64,000 nucleotides of DNA from the NCBI GenBank assembly GCA_031216755.1, contig JARUHG010000004.1, positions 186,001 to 250,000 on the forward strand. The letters run 5' to 3'. Within the stretch, counting starts at the first letter, position 1. Each line of letters begins with the position of its first letter. The notes under the pieces are model-generated. The model ran no database searches. It had not been told where the DNA came from and saw only the letters and a program-made list of their open reading frames with translations. Of the stretch, positions 15,793 through 24,078 are shown in pieces. Both the position numbers and the translations under genes were made by a program. The stretch is from Lysobacter arvi. Lineage in GTDB: Bacteria > Pseudomonadota > Gammaproteobacteria > Xanthomonadales > Xanthomonadaceae.

Positions 15793-16119
15793 ATGAACTT
15801 CGAAATCCTGATCCCGATCACCCTGTTCATCTGCGTCGTCTACGCCATCAAGGTGGTCGTGGACGCCCGCACCCGCGCCAAGCTGATCGCCAGCAACGGC
15901 TCGGAGGACCTGATCCGCTCGCTGGTGCAGGCCGAAGCATTGCAACGCCGCCACGCCTCGCTGCGCTGGGGCATCCTGCTGCTGGCCGTCGGCCTCGGCT
16001 TCGCGTTGATCGAGGCCTTCGGCTGGAACGAGATCACCCCGGGCGTCGTCGCGGTGCTGCTCGGCGTGACGGGGCTCGGGAACCTGGCCGCTTACGCAGC
16101 CTCGCGGAAGCTGGGGTGA
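15793..16119 (+). CDS. Small membrane protein (DUF6249-like)
   Basis: 108 residues with an N-terminal transmembrane helix (ILIPITLFICVVYAIKVVV), a cytoplasmic basic/acidic loop (RTRAKLIASNGSEDLIRSLV), then two further helices (WGILLLAVGLGFALIEAFGW and VVAVLLGVTGLGNLAAYAA). The layout resembles small proteins annotated DUF6249 that lie divergent from or beside ECF sigma/anti-sigma pairs; I am not certain of the family. Its start lies about 165 bp from the sigma gene's start, so the two share a regulatory region. Confidence 0.7.
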   Translation: MNFEILIPITLFICVVYAIKVVVDARTRAKLIASNGSEDLIRSLVQAEALQRRHASLRWGILLLAVGLGFALIEAFGWNEITPGVVAVLLGVTGLGNLAAYAASRKLG

Positions 16120-16225
16120 GGCCGCGCGCTCGCGAGCCACTGGCTCGCGCGCGGCCGAACGACCGGCCATGGATGGCCGGGCCGGGCGACCCGACGCCCG
16201 TCGCGTAGCGCCATGGATGGCTGGG
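16120..16225. repeat. Single diverged copy of the 118-bp repeat family
   Basis: Contains GAGCCACTGGCTCGCGCGC, then GGCCGAACGACCGGCCATGG and GGGCCGGGCGA, the same order of blocks as the tandem array at 13605-14000. A second CCATGGATGG block follows. It lies just after the small membrane protein gene. Confidence 0.7.
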
Positions 16226-16257
16226 CCACGCGCACCGAGGGCAGCGGGGCCTGTCAG

Positions 16258-16692
16258 TCAGCGTCGATCCAGCGTCGTGCGCAGGACCGGCACCGTGGTG
16301 ACATCGTCCACGCCCTTGAGGGCGGCGACGCGCTCGCGCAGGTCGGCGAGCTCCCCGGGCGATTCGGCCTGCACCAGCACCAGCAGGTCGAGATCGCCCG
16401 CCACGCTGTGGCACAGCCGCACCTGCGGCATCGCCGCGAGCGACGGCATGACGTCGTCGCAACTGAAGCCGTCGGCGTAGCGCAGCATCAGCCACGCCTG
16501 CAGCGGATCGCCACCGCTGCCCAGCCGGACCGTGTACTGGGCGATCACGCCGGCGCTTTCCAGCCGTTGCAGCCGCTCCTGCACGGTGGTGCGGCCAAGA
16601 CCGACCGCCTTCGCCAACGCGACCGTCGACAGCCGCGCGTTGTCCTGCAGCAGCGCGATGAGCTGGCGGTCGATGGCGTCGAGGGGTTTCAT
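16258..16692 (-). CDS. Lrp/AsnC family transcriptional regulator
   Basis: 144 residues starting MKPLDAIDRQLIALLQDNAR, the classical Lrp N-terminus. The winged HTH is LSTVALAKAVGLGRTTVQERLQRLE, followed by the RAM ligand-binding domain (VRLCHSVAGDLDLLVLVQAE). ATG at 16692 is chosen over an upstream-open frame because it aligns with the family. Lrp-type regulators sense amino acids; the ligand is unknown. It is divergent from a cysteine hydrolase gene 98 bp away, a likely target. Confidence 0.88.
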   Translation of the reverse strand: MKPLDAIDRQLIALLQDNARLSTVALAKAVGLGRTTVQERLQRLESAGVIAQYTVRLGSGGDPLQAWLMLRYADGFSCDDVMPSLAAMPQVRLCHSVAGDLDLLVLVQAESPGELADLRERVAALKGVDDVTTVPVLRTTLDRR

Positions 16693-16790
16693 CGCAACGG
16701 GAGTGCCGGTGTCGCCGGCATTCTGCCGGGTTGAGACCGGCGCTGGCGAGCGCGCATCGTGCGCCCACCCATCCACGGACTCGCCCTTCC

Positions 16791-17393
16791 ATGAACGCAT
16801 CGCCATCCCGTCTCGAACTCGACGCACGCAGCGTGCTGATTCCCATCGACGTGCAGTGCGGGTTCGATCTGCCGCCGTGGCCGCCGCGCAACAACCCGGC
16901 GATGGAGGCCAATGCGCTGCGCGTGCTCGACGCCTGGCGCCGTGCGGGCCTGCCGCTGATCCACGTGCGGCACGATTCGGTGATGGAAGGCTCGGTGCTG
17001 GCGCCGGGGCATCCGGGCAATGCGCATCGCCCGGGTTTCGTTCCGCTGGAAGGCGAGCCGCTGGTGACCAAGTCGGTCAATGCGGCCTTCATCGGCACGG
17101 ACCTGGACCTGCATCTGCGCCGGCTGCGCATCGACACCGTCGTGCTGTTCGGCATCAGCACGGACATGTGCGTGTCGACCACCGCGCGCGTCGCGGCGAA
17201 CCTGGGCTATCGCACGATCGTCATCGGCGACGCATGCGCGTGTTTCGACCTGAAGGACGCGGACGGCTCGGTGATTCCCGCCGACCAGATACAGCGCGCG
17301 CACCTGGCGACGTTGCGCGCGGAGTTCGCGCAGGTGGTGGACAGCGGAACGGTGATCGACGCGCTGCGCCTGATCGACGCCCGGGCGGCCTGA
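16791..17393 (+). CDS. Isochorismatase-family cysteine hydrolase
   Basis: 200 residues. The catalytic triad of the family is visible: Asp in LIPIDVQCGF, Lys in VTKSVNAAF, and the Cys in GISTDMCVSTTARVAANLGY. The cis-peptide motif precedes the Cys. Family members hydrolyse amide or ether bonds in small metabolites (nicotinamide, isochorismate, N-carbamoyl compounds). The start at 16791 (MNASPSRLELDARSVLIP) is preferred to an upstream non-ATG start. Divergent from the Lrp-type regulator, which suggests regulation by an amino-acid-derived metabolite (inference). Confidence 0.85.
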   Translation: MNASPSRLELDARSVLIPIDVQCGFDLPPWPPRNNPAMEANALRVLDAWRRAGLPLIHVRHDSVMEGSVLAPGHPGNAHRPGFVPLEGEPLVTKSVNAAFIGTDLDLHLRRLRIDTVVLFGISTDMCVSTTARVAANLGYRTIVIGDACACFDLKDADGSVIPADQIQRAHLATLRAEFAQVVDSGTVIDALRLIDARAA

Positions 17394-17469
17394 GTCCCTC
17401 GTCCGCTGCCGCACGCAGGTGCCCCGCTCCCGCAGGCGGGAGAGGGGCTACTGCGGCGAGGCGTGAGGA

Positions 17470-19143
17470 TTACTTCCGATCGCCCGCCGTCTGATCGCGC
17501 GCCGCGCGGAATTCGCTCGACGCATCCCAATTCGGCCAGCGGTCCGAATCGGCCAGGTTGCGGCCGACCGTGTAGAGCAGGCCGAGGTCGCGCGCCATGC
17601 CGAGGAAGGTCCAGTCGGCTTCCCATTCGTCCGCCGGCTGGTGGTAGCGGTCGGCGACGTAGGCGTCTTCCATCTTCTTGCCCGCGTCCAGGCCGCCGTC
17701 GACCAGGTCGTTGCCCGAGCCGAACGACACCGCCGGCACGCCGCGCTTGGCGAACGGGAAGTGATCGGAGCGGAAGAAGTGGCCGGCTTCCGGCTTGGGA
17801 TCGGTCACGTAATCAAGGTTGGCGACCTTCTTCGCGGTGTCGATCAGCTCATCCAGCAGGTCCTGCCTGGCGCTGCCGGACGTGGTGAAGTTGCGCGCCG
17901 GACCGTGCGGATCGAGCGCGTCCATGTTGATCACCGCCACCGTCTTGCCCAGCGGGTACAGCGGCTTGGAGGCGTAGTACTCCGACCCGAGCAGGCCCTT
18001 CTCTTCGGCCGTCACGGCGAGGAACACCACCGAACGCTCCGGCCTGGTCGGCGCCTTGGCGAACGCGCGGCCGATCTCGATCAGCGCGGCGGTGCCGGTC
18101 GCGTTGTCGACGGCACCGTTGTAGATCCTGTCGCCCTTCGCGTCCGGCTGGCCGACGCCCAGGTGGTCCCAGTGCGCCGAATAGATGACGGTTTCGTCCG
18201 GACGCTCCGTGCCGTCGATGCGGCCGACGATGTTGTGCGAGGTGATGATCTGGCGATCCACGTCGTACTTCGCGCTCAACGTCGCGCCCTTCAGCTCGAC
18301 CGGCCTGAACGCCTTCGTCTTCGCCTGCGCCTTCAGCGCGTCGAAATCCAGGCCCGCCTGCTTGAACAACTGCACGGTGAAATCGCGCTGGATCCAGCCT
18401 TCGAGCCGGGGGTGCACCGAGGCCGGGTTGTCGCGCACGACATCGAACATCGTGTTGGTGTTGGAGTTCTTCACCGTCGCCCAGCCGTAGGAAGCCGGGT
18501 CGGTCTCGTGCACGATCAGCAGGCCCAGCGCGCCCTGGCGCGCGGCCTCTTCGTACTTGTAGGTCCAGCGGCCGTAGTACGTCATCGCCTTGCCGCCGAA
18601 GTCGCCTTCGCCGCCTTCGAAATCCGGATCGTTGATCAGGACCACGGCGATCTTGCCCTTGAGGTCGACGCCCTTGAAGTCGTCCCAGCCGCGCTCGGGC
18701 GCGCTGACGCCGTAGCCGGCGAACACGAGCGGCGCCTTGGCGATGTCGATGGCGGTCGAGCCGTCCTGCGCGGCGCGCACGGCGATCTGCTCGCCCTGCG
18801 TCAGCGTCTGCGTCTTGCCCTTCACGGCGACCGAGAGCGTCGGCGTGCCCTTGATCTCGGCGCGCGCGAGCGGCACGGCCTGGGTCCATTCGCGCCCGCC
18901 GTCCTTCAGATCGCCGCCGGGCTGCAGGCCCGCCGCCTTCATCTGCGCGACGACGTAATCAATCGTCTTGCTTTCGCCGGCGGTGGCGGGACCGCGGCCT
19001 TCGAATTCATCGGAGGAAAGGACCTTCACGTCCTGCGAGAGACGCCGCGGGTCGATGTCGGTCGCAGCGGGTTTGCCGGCGACGGCGGGATTGAGCGCAA
19101 GGGAGAGGGACAACGCGAGCAGCGATACGGCCGGTAGCTTCAT
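17470..19143 (-). CDS. Secreted M28 family zinc aminopeptidase with PA domain
   Basis: 557 residues with a signal peptide (MKLPAVSLLALSLSLALNPAVAG). A PA-type insert (APLVFAGYGVSAPERGWDDF...GKIAVVLINDPDF) precedes the M28 catalytic domain. Co-catalytic zinc ligands are visible: H and D in SAHWDHLG and AVDNATGTA, E-E in AVTAEEKGLLGSEYY, D in INMDALDPHG, and the final H in FRSDHFPFAKRGVPAVS. Expected to release N-terminal amino acids from peptides outside the cytoplasm. Secreted peptidases are abundant in Lysobacter. Stands alone, ending next to a CCCC-type hairpin repeat. Confidence 0.92.
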   Translation of the reverse strand: MKLPAVSLLALSLSLALNPAVAGKPAATDIDPRRLSQDVKVLSSDEFEGRGPATAGESKTIDYVVAQMKAAGLQPGGDLKDGGREWTQAVPLARAEIKGTPTLSVAVKGKTQTLTQGEQIAVRAAQDGSTAIDIAKAPLVFAGYGVSAPERGWDDFKGVDLKGKIAVVLINDPDFEGGEGDFGGKAMTYYGRWTYKYEEAARQGALGLLIVHETDPASYGWATVKNSNTNTMFDVVRDNPASVHPRLEGWIQRDFTVQLFKQAGLDFDALKAQAKTKAFRPVELKGATLSAKYDVDRQIITSHNIVGRIDGTERPDETVIYSAHWDHLGVGQPDAKGDRIYNGAVDNATGTAALIEIGRAFAKAPTRPERSVVFLAVTAEEKGLLGSEYYASKPLYPLGKTVAVINMDALDPHGPARNFTTSGSARQDLLDELIDTAKKVANLDYVTDPKPEAGHFFRSDHFPFAKRGVPAVSFGSGNDLVDGGLDAGKKMEDAYVADRYHQPADEWEADWTFLGMARDLGLLYTVGRNLADSDRWPNWDASSEFRAARDQTAGDRK

Positions 19144-19369
19144 GTCGGGACCTGGGTCGGAGTGCCGGCCGATGGTACGGAGCGTGGCGGCGCGCTGCCA
19201 GCCAACGTTGGGCACATCGAGGGCTTGGCCGTCCGCGGCAGCCCACCTCGCCCCGCGGCCGGACCGCGGGCCGGGAGGTCGAGGCGGGCGTCGATAGGCG
19301 CTTCACGGCGCGCAGGGAGACCGCGTCATCCCTGCGCGCAGGAGGCCGTCACCCGGGCGAAGACGCGCC

Positions 19370-19801
19370 TCAATCCTTCTCCTTGCCGATGATCTTGCCC
19401 GTCGCCGGATCGAGCTTCAGTTCCACGTCCTTGCCGGCCGGATCGTCGGCCTCGGCGTTCCAGAGGCCGTCCTCGTAGTCGACGTCGTGCACGTTGGTGT
19501 AACCGGCGGCCGACAGGCGGGCGCGCACGTCGGCTTCGCTGAGGTTGGCGACCTGCTGGTCCGGATAGACCTGCCCGGTCGACGCATCCAGGCGCACGTC
19601 CACGCGCTCGCCTTCGGCACTGCGCGCGTCGGCCTTCCACACGCCATCCTCGAACTTCACGTCGTTGACCTTGGTGTAGCCCTGTTCTGTGAGGCGCGCA
19701 CGCACCTGCGCCTCGGTCAGCGGCTGCTTCGGCGCCGCATCCTGCGCGAACGCAGCGGCGGACAGCGAGAGCAGCGCGGTCAGCACGATGGTCTTCTTCA
19801 T
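19370..19801 (-). CDS. Periplasmic protein with two PepSY-like repeats
   Basis: 143 residues: signal peptide MKKTIVLTALLSLSAAAFAQ, then two homologous units. Unit 1 contains LTEAQVRARLTEQGYTKVND and FEDGVWKADA; unit 2 contains LSEADVRARLSAAGYTNVHD and YEDGLWNAEA. The repeats show an internal duplication of a PepSY-type fold, thought to inhibit proteases or bind ligands in the envelope. The start at 19801 follows CAAGGAGACTGGA. Function unknown. Confidence 0.8.
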   Translation of the reverse strand: MKKTIVLTALLSLSAAAFAQDAAPKQPLTEAQVRARLTEQGYTKVNDVKFEDGVWKADARSAEGERVDVRLDASTGQVYPDQQVANLSEADVRARLSAAGYTNVHDVDYEDGLWNAEADDPAGKDVELKLDPATGKIIGKEKD

Positions 19802-20107
19802 TCCAGTCTCCTTGTCTCGAGTGGCACTGGAGTCTTCGTTCGGCGGCGCGAACCTCCAGTGAATCCCGCTGCGCCGGCGCGATGCGCGTTCGGGTGCGGT
19901 CAGCATGGTGATCCGGCCGTGAAAACCGGCGTGATCGCGCATCCCGGACCGTACATCGTGGAACCCAGTGTTGCCGCGCGGCCGGTGGCCGCGTGCGCAT
20001 CGATCCCGCACACTTCACGGCTCGCGCTGCCGGTCCGCATCCGCGCGCGACATCGCATCGCACGTCACAGCCCGCGCCCGGCTCGCGGGCGCACAGGATT
20101 TCCCCCG

Positions 20108-21394
20108 ATGAATGCACCGTCCCTCGCCGCCCCGCTCGCCCGTCCGCTGTGGCGGGATCGCGCGCTCGTGCTGGCGGGCATCGCCATGTCGGCGTTCAAC
20201 CTGCGCACGGCGGTGACCTCGCTCACGCCGCTGTTGGACACGCTCGGCCAGACCTTCGGCTTCGGCCCGACCATGACCGGCGTGCTGGGCATGGTGCCGA
20301 CCGCCGCCTTCGCGGTGTTCGGCGTGGTGACGCCGGCCATCGCGCATCGCCTCGGGCTGGAGCGCACGGCGCTGCTGGCGATGGCGCTGGCGGCGATCGG
20401 CCTGTTCGTGCGTGCCTTCGTCGGCGACACCGCGATGCTGCTGGTCACCTCGGCGATCGCCTTGTCCGGCATGGGCATGGGCAACGTCGTGCTGCCGCCG
20501 CTGGTGAAGCGCTATTTCGCCGACCGCGTCGGCACCGTCAGCACGCTCTACATCACCGTGCTGCAGCTGGGCACGATCCTGCCGGCGCTGTTCGCCGTGC
20601 CGATCGCGACCGCCGCCGGCTGGCGCGTGTCGCTCGGCGCGTGGTCGCTGGTGGCCGTCGCCGCGGCGCTGCCGTGGATCGGCGTGCTGTGGATGGAGCG
20701 CTTCGGCCATTCGCGCCAGGCGAAGGTGCTTGCGGACACGCACGATCGCGCGGTGGCCTGCGGCGATCCGGCGCCGGAACTCGATGGCGCGACCGAGCGG
20801 ACGGAACGCACGACCGGCCGCGTCTGGCGCTCGCCCGTCGCGTGGGGCCTCACGCTGATGTTCGGCATGACGTCGCTGACGACGTATTCGATGTTCACCT
20901 GGCTGCCGAAGCTGCTGACCGAAGCCGGCGGCTCGCCCGCGCTGGGCGGCACGATGGTCGCGCTGTTCTCGACGATGGGCCTGCTGAGCGCGTTGTTCCT
21001 CCCGGCGCTCGCGGTGCGCATCCGCAATCCGTTCCCCATCGTCGTGTTCTGCGGCGCGAGCTACATCGCCGCGTTCGCCGGGCTGCTGCTCGCGCCGATG
21101 GCCGCGCCGCTGCTGTGGGTCGCATTGCTGGGGCTGGGGCCGAGCACGTTCCCGCTCTCGCTCACGCTGATCAACCTGCGCACGCGCACGCCGGGCGGTT
21201 CGTCGCGGTTGTCGGGCTTCGTGCAGGGCGTCGGGTACAGCCTCAGCTGCCTGGGACCGCTCCTGTTCGGCTGGCTGCATGACGCCACGCACGGATGGGA
21301 ATGGCCGTTCGCGTTCCTCGCGCTGTGCCTGCTCGCGCTGCTCTACGGCGGCTGGCTCGCCAGCCGCCCGCGCATGCTCGAGGACACCTGGTAA
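20108..21394 (+). CDS. MFS transporter, CynX/NimT family
   Basis: 428-residue protein with 12 predicted transmembrane helices and a central hydrophilic loop (residues about 195-240). The N-terminus ALVLAGIAMSAFNLRTAVTSLTPLL is the signature of the CynX/NimT (cyanate/2-nitroimidazole) branch. The ATG at 20108 is chosen because the upstream-open frame is non-hydrophobic shadow. Substrate cannot be predicted; related proteins export small organic anions or drugs. Confidence 0.85.
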   Translation: MNAPSLAAPLARPLWRDRALVLAGIAMSAFNLRTAVTSLTPLLDTLGQTFGFGPTMTGVLGMVPTAAFAVFGVVTPAIAHRLGLERTALLAMALAAIGLFVRAFVGDTAMLLVTSAIALSGMGMGNVVLPPLVKRYFADRVGTVSTLYITVLQLGTILPALFAVPIATAAGWRVSLGAWSLVAVAAALPWIGVLWMERFGHSRQAKVLADTHDRAVACGDPAPELDGATERTERTTGRVWRSPVAWGLTLMFGMTSLTTYSMFTWLPKLLTEAGGSPALGGTMVALFSTMGLLSALFLPALAVRIRNPFPIVVFCGASYIAAFAGLLLAPMAAPLLWVALLGLGPSTFPLSLTLINLRTRTPGGSSRLSGFVQGVGYSLSCLGPLLFGWLHDATHGWEWPFAFLALCLLALLYGGWLASRPRMLEDTW

Positions 21395-21503
21395 CGCGCG
21401 CGGAACCGGTGTTCTTCGCGCCGCGCTTACATCGCCACCACGGCAGGTTCAGGCCGACGCGCGCACGCTCGATCCACCTTCTGCTGATGCGATGGAGACC
21501 GAC

Positions 21504-21692
21504 ATGGGCCAGCACCGCGAACCCGATCCCGCCACGGGGAAGTCCCGTCGCGAATACGAGCACAGCTCGGGCGATCGCAACACCAAGAAGCACGAAACCG
21601 ACTGGCAGGGTTTCAGCGGCGGCGAGCAGCGCGACGCGACGCCGGGCGCGCCCGGCGTGCAGTCCGAGAACAAGACCGACCGGAACAAGTAA
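21504..21692 (+). CDS. Small hydrophilic hypothetical protein, 62 aa
   Basis: ATG at 21504, preceded by ATGGAGACCGAC with GGAG at the right distance (an in-frame ATG at 21492 overlaps that RBS). The product is highly charged and disorder-prone (KSRREYEHSSGDRNTKKHET, then SENKTDRNK), without hydrophobic stretches. Similar small hydrophilic proteins occur at 34982, 35202 and 62016 in this window. A stress-related role is only a guess. Confidence 0.6.
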   Translation: MGQHREPDPATGKSRREYEHSSGDRNTKKHETDWQGFSGGEQRDATPGAPGVQSENKTDRNK

Positions 21693-21752
21693 GCCGCGCC
21701 GTTCGGCGCTGCGATTCGGCTACCCTGTCGCGGCTTTCCCATGCCGCGACCC

Positions 21753-22526
21753 ATGCCCCTTCGCACCGTAAACGCCGCCCGCTACGTCACGCCGCTGCGC
21801 GAAGGCGGCTCGCTGCCCGCCGTCATCGAAGGCGATGACGACGGCCTCTATGTCCTGAAGTTCCGTGGCGCCGGCCAGGGTGCGAAGGCGCTCGTGGCCG
21901 AGCTCGTGGCGGGCGAAATCGCCCGCGCGCTCGGCCTGCCGATGCCGGAACTGGTGTTCGTCCAACTCGATGCCGAACTCGCGCGCACCGAGCCGGATCC
22001 GGAAATCCAGGAACTGATCAAGGCCAGCGACGGACTCAACCTCGCGCTCGATTACCTGCCCGGCGCGATCAATTTCGATCCCGTCGCCGAACAGGTCCCG
22101 GGCCGGCTCGCCTCCGACATCGTCTGGTTCGACGCGTTCGTCAGCAACGTCGACCGCAGCTTCCGCAATCCGAACCTGCTGGTCTGGCATCGCAACACCT
22201 GGCTGATCGACCACGGCGCCGCGCTGTATTTCCATCACGGCTGGGACGGTTCGCCGACGCATGCCGGCAGCGCATTTCCGATGATCCGCGAACACGTGCT
22301 GCTGCCGCAGGCGGACGACATCGCCGGTGCCGACGCGCGCCTGTCAGGCAAGCTCACGCGCGACGACTTCGACGCCATCCTCGCGCTCGTTCCGGATGCA
22401 TGGCTCGTCGGTGCGGACACGCCAGCCGATCCGGCCGCGCATCGCGCCGCCTACGTCGAGCACTTCATGCAGCGGCTGGCGCAGCGCCAGCGCTTCGTCG
22501 AGGAGGCGATCCATGCACGCGCCTGA
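21753..22526 (+). CDS. HipA-like kinase family protein
   Basis: 257 residues (an ATG at 21741 is also possible). It opens LRTVNAARYVTPLREGGSLP, followed by an ATP-binding beta sheet with Lys in YVLKFRGAGQG. The kinase core is seen as DIVWFDAFVSNVDRSFRNPN (catalytic Asp and Asn) and WLIDHGAALYFHH (DFG-equivalent DHG). This is the short HipA_2 branch, without the N-terminal domain of the HipA persistence toxin. The next gene, DUF3037, overlaps it by 14 bp; the two families commonly pair. No HipB-like antitoxin is adjacent. Confidence 0.85.
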   Translation: MPLRTVNAARYVTPLREGGSLPAVIEGDDDGLYVLKFRGAGQGAKALVAELVAGEIARALGLPMPELVFVQLDAELARTEPDPEIQELIKASDGLNLALDYLPGAINFDPVAEQVPGRLASDIVWFDAFVSNVDRSFRNPNLLVWHRNTWLIDHGAALYFHHGWDGSPTHAGSAFPMIREHVLLPQADDIAGADARLSGKLTRDDFDAILALVPDAWLVGADTPADPAAHRAAYVEHFMQRLAQRQRFVEEAIHARA

Positions 22527-22923
22527 GACGCCGCGCCGCGACACCTACGATTACGCGGTCATCCGCGTGGTTCCGCGCGTGGAACGGGAGGAGTTCGTCA
22601 ACGTGGGCATCCTGCTGTCGTGCCCGACGGCGAAGTTCCTGCAGGCGCGCATCGAGGTCGACGAGGCCCGCCTGCGCGCGCTCGATCCGGACATCGACCT
22701 GGAAACCGTGCGCCGACATCTCGCCGCCATCGAGGCGATCTGCGCCGGCGGTCCCGGCAGCGGCCCGATCGGCCTGCTGCCGCAGCGGGCGCGGTTCCAC
22801 TGGCTCACCGCACGGCGCAGTTCGATCATCCAGACCTCGCCCGTGCACCTGGGGCGCTGCCTCAGCGCGGTCAACGCGGTCGAACACCTGATGGACCGGA
22901 TGGTCCGGGTGCGGCGCGGCTGA
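22513..22923 (+). CDS. DUF3037 domain-containing protein
   Basis: 136 residues. The DUF3037 signature is present: TYDYAVIRVVPRVEREEFVN, then VGILLSCPTAKFLQARI, and a C-terminal LTARRSSIIQTSPVHLG. The start (ATG 22513) lies inside the end of the HipA-like gene in another frame, so the two are translationally coupled. Function unknown; conserved linkage suggests it is a partner or substrate of the kinase-like protein (inference). Confidence 0.88.
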   Translation: MHAPETPRRDTYDYAVIRVVPRVEREEFVNVGILLSCPTAKFLQARIEVDEARLRALDPDIDLETVRRHLAAIEAICAGGPGSGPIGLLPQRARFHWLTARRSSIIQTSPVHLGRCLSAVNAVEHLMDRMVRVRRG

Positions 22924-22954
22924 GCGCGGCAGAAGCGAGGACCGGCGACAGGCC

Positions 22955-22983
22955 AAAAAAAAGCCCGGCCGAAGCCGGGCTTT
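22955..22983 (-). terminator. Rho-independent terminator of the cold-shock gene
   Basis: GCCCGGC-CGAA-GCCGGGC stem with, on the minus strand, a run of eight T (plus-strand A run 22955-22962). It lies 25 bp after the csp stop codon and may also end the converging HipA/DUF3037 transcript. Confidence 0.9.
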
Positions 22984-23007
22984 CTGGTAACTCTTGGTGC
23001 GAAAGGC

Positions 23008-23217
23008 TTACAGCGCCTGCACGGCGTCGGCCTGCAGGCCCTTCTGGCCCTGGACGACGGTGAAGGACACCTTCTGGCCTTCCTGCAGGCTCTTGAAGCC
23101 GGAGCCCTGGATCGAACGGAAGTGGACGAACACGTCCTCGCCGTTCTCGCGGCTGATGAAGCCGAAGCCCTTGGCATCGTTGAACCACTTGACGGTACCG
23201 GTTTCACGGTTCGACAT
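23008..23217 (-). CDS. Cold-shock protein, CspA family
   Basis: 69 residues forming one cold-shock OB-fold domain. RNP1 is KGFGFI and RNP2 is VFVHF, with [20 protein letters not shown] at the start. These proteins bind single-stranded RNA/DNA and melt mRNA structure. ATG 23217 follows GGAGAAAGTC. A leader of over 100 nt with a hairpin (23315-23335) precedes it, as in temperature-regulated csp genes. Which paralogue it is cannot be told. Confidence 0.95.
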   Translation of the reverse strand: MSNRETGTVKWFNDAKGFGFISRENGEDVFVHFRSIQGSGFKSLQEGQKVSFTVVQGQKGLQADAVQAL

Positions 23218-23314
23218 GACTTTCTCCTCTACGGATGGTGAGGCCGCTGGCGCGGCAATGGAGCTGGTCGCAAGGAGAAAGCGAGGTGCAACGATGGAGA
23301 AGGAAATCCACATC

Positions 23315-23335
23315 GGGTCACATTCACCGTGACCC
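23315..23335 (-). promoter_or_regulatory. Hairpin in the csp leader region
   Basis: Plus strand GGGTCAC / GTGACCC, 7-bp arms with a 7-nt loop, about 100 nt upstream of the csp start codon. Possible 5'-UTR structure relevant to cold induction; not tested. Confidence 0.35.
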
Positions 23336-23374
23336 TTGGCTAACGCAGCGCGAGGCATGTTGGACGTGTTTGGT

Positions 23375-23390
23375 CGGATTTGCAAATCCG
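23375..23390. promoter_or_regulatory. 16-bp perfect palindrome between csp and DUF4031 genes
   Basis: CGGATTTGCAAATCCG is a perfect dyad in the divergent intergenic region. Its TTGCAA also lies 17 nt from CAACAT on the minus strand, a possible -35/-10 pair for csp. It could be an operator. Confidence 0.35.
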
Positions 23391-23451
23391 GGGCGGGCTG
23401 GACGGTTCAGATACGATCCCCATTCAGGTCTCGATGGATCCCTGCGCTGCG

Positions 23452-23736
23452 ATGACGGTTTATGTCGATGATGCGGTCCACCTCTGGCGCGGCCGCCGCT
23501 GGGCCCACCTGATGGCCGATACGCTCGACGAGCTCCACGCCATGGCGCAGCAGCTCGACATCCCCCGGCGCGCGTTCCAGAACAAGACTTCCGGGGCGCA
23601 TTACGACGTGCCCGCCGAGCTGCGCGAGCGCGCCATCGAACTGGGCGCGACCGCCATCTCGCGCCATCGCGACCGGGCGCTGGTCCGGTCCGTGATCGCG
23701 CGGGCGAAGGCGCAGGGGCGTGGCGAGCATCCCTGA
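23452..23736 (+). CDS. DUF4031 domain-containing protein
   Basis: 94 residues covering the full DUF4031 family: MTVYVDDAVHLWRGRRWAHL at the start, then ELHAMAQQLDIPRRAFQNK and HYDVPAELRERAIELGA. Start at 23452 is set by the family N-terminus; the upstream open frame is unsupported. Small soluble protein of unknown function, divergent from csp. Confidence 0.88.
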   Translation: MTVYVDDAVHLWRGRRWAHLMADTLDELHAMAQQLDIPRRAFQNKTSGAHYDVPAELRERAIELGATAISRHRDRALVRSVIARAKAQGRGEHP

Positions 23737-23823
23737 GGCTGCGGGACGGCGCGGCCGCACGTATCCTGTCCGGCCCCGGCGCAAGCCGGTTCCGACGACC
23801 GTTCCAGAGCACGCCTTCACGCC

Positions 23824-24075
23824 ATGACCGACACCCCGCCCGACCGCCTCTCCAACGACCCGCGCAGCCCCTTCTACGACGAATCGGTGCTGGAGCGCGG
23901 CATCGGCATCCGCTTCAACGGGGTCGAGCGCACCAATGTCGAGGAGTACTGCATCAGCGAAGGCTGGGTGCGGCTGCCGGTCGGCAAGGCGCTGGATCGT
24001 CGCGGCAACCCGATGACGATGAAGCACAGGGGCAAGGTCGAGGCCTGGTACCGCGACGCTGACGCGTCGGAGTAA
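23824..24075 (+). CDS. DUF3297 family protein
   Basis: 83 residues. Family blocks are visible: PPDRLSNDPRSPFYDESVLE, then RGIGIRFNGVERTNVEEYC and WVRLPVGKALDRRGNPMTMK. Soluble, without signal peptide. Function unknown; conserved in many proteobacteria. Converges with the M23 peptidase gene only 3 bp away. Confidence 0.9.
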   Translation: MTDTPPDRLSNDPRSPFYDESVLERGIGIRFNGVERTNVEEYCISEGWVRLPVGKALDRRGNPMTMKHRGKVEAWYRDADASE

Positions 24076-24078
24076 CGC

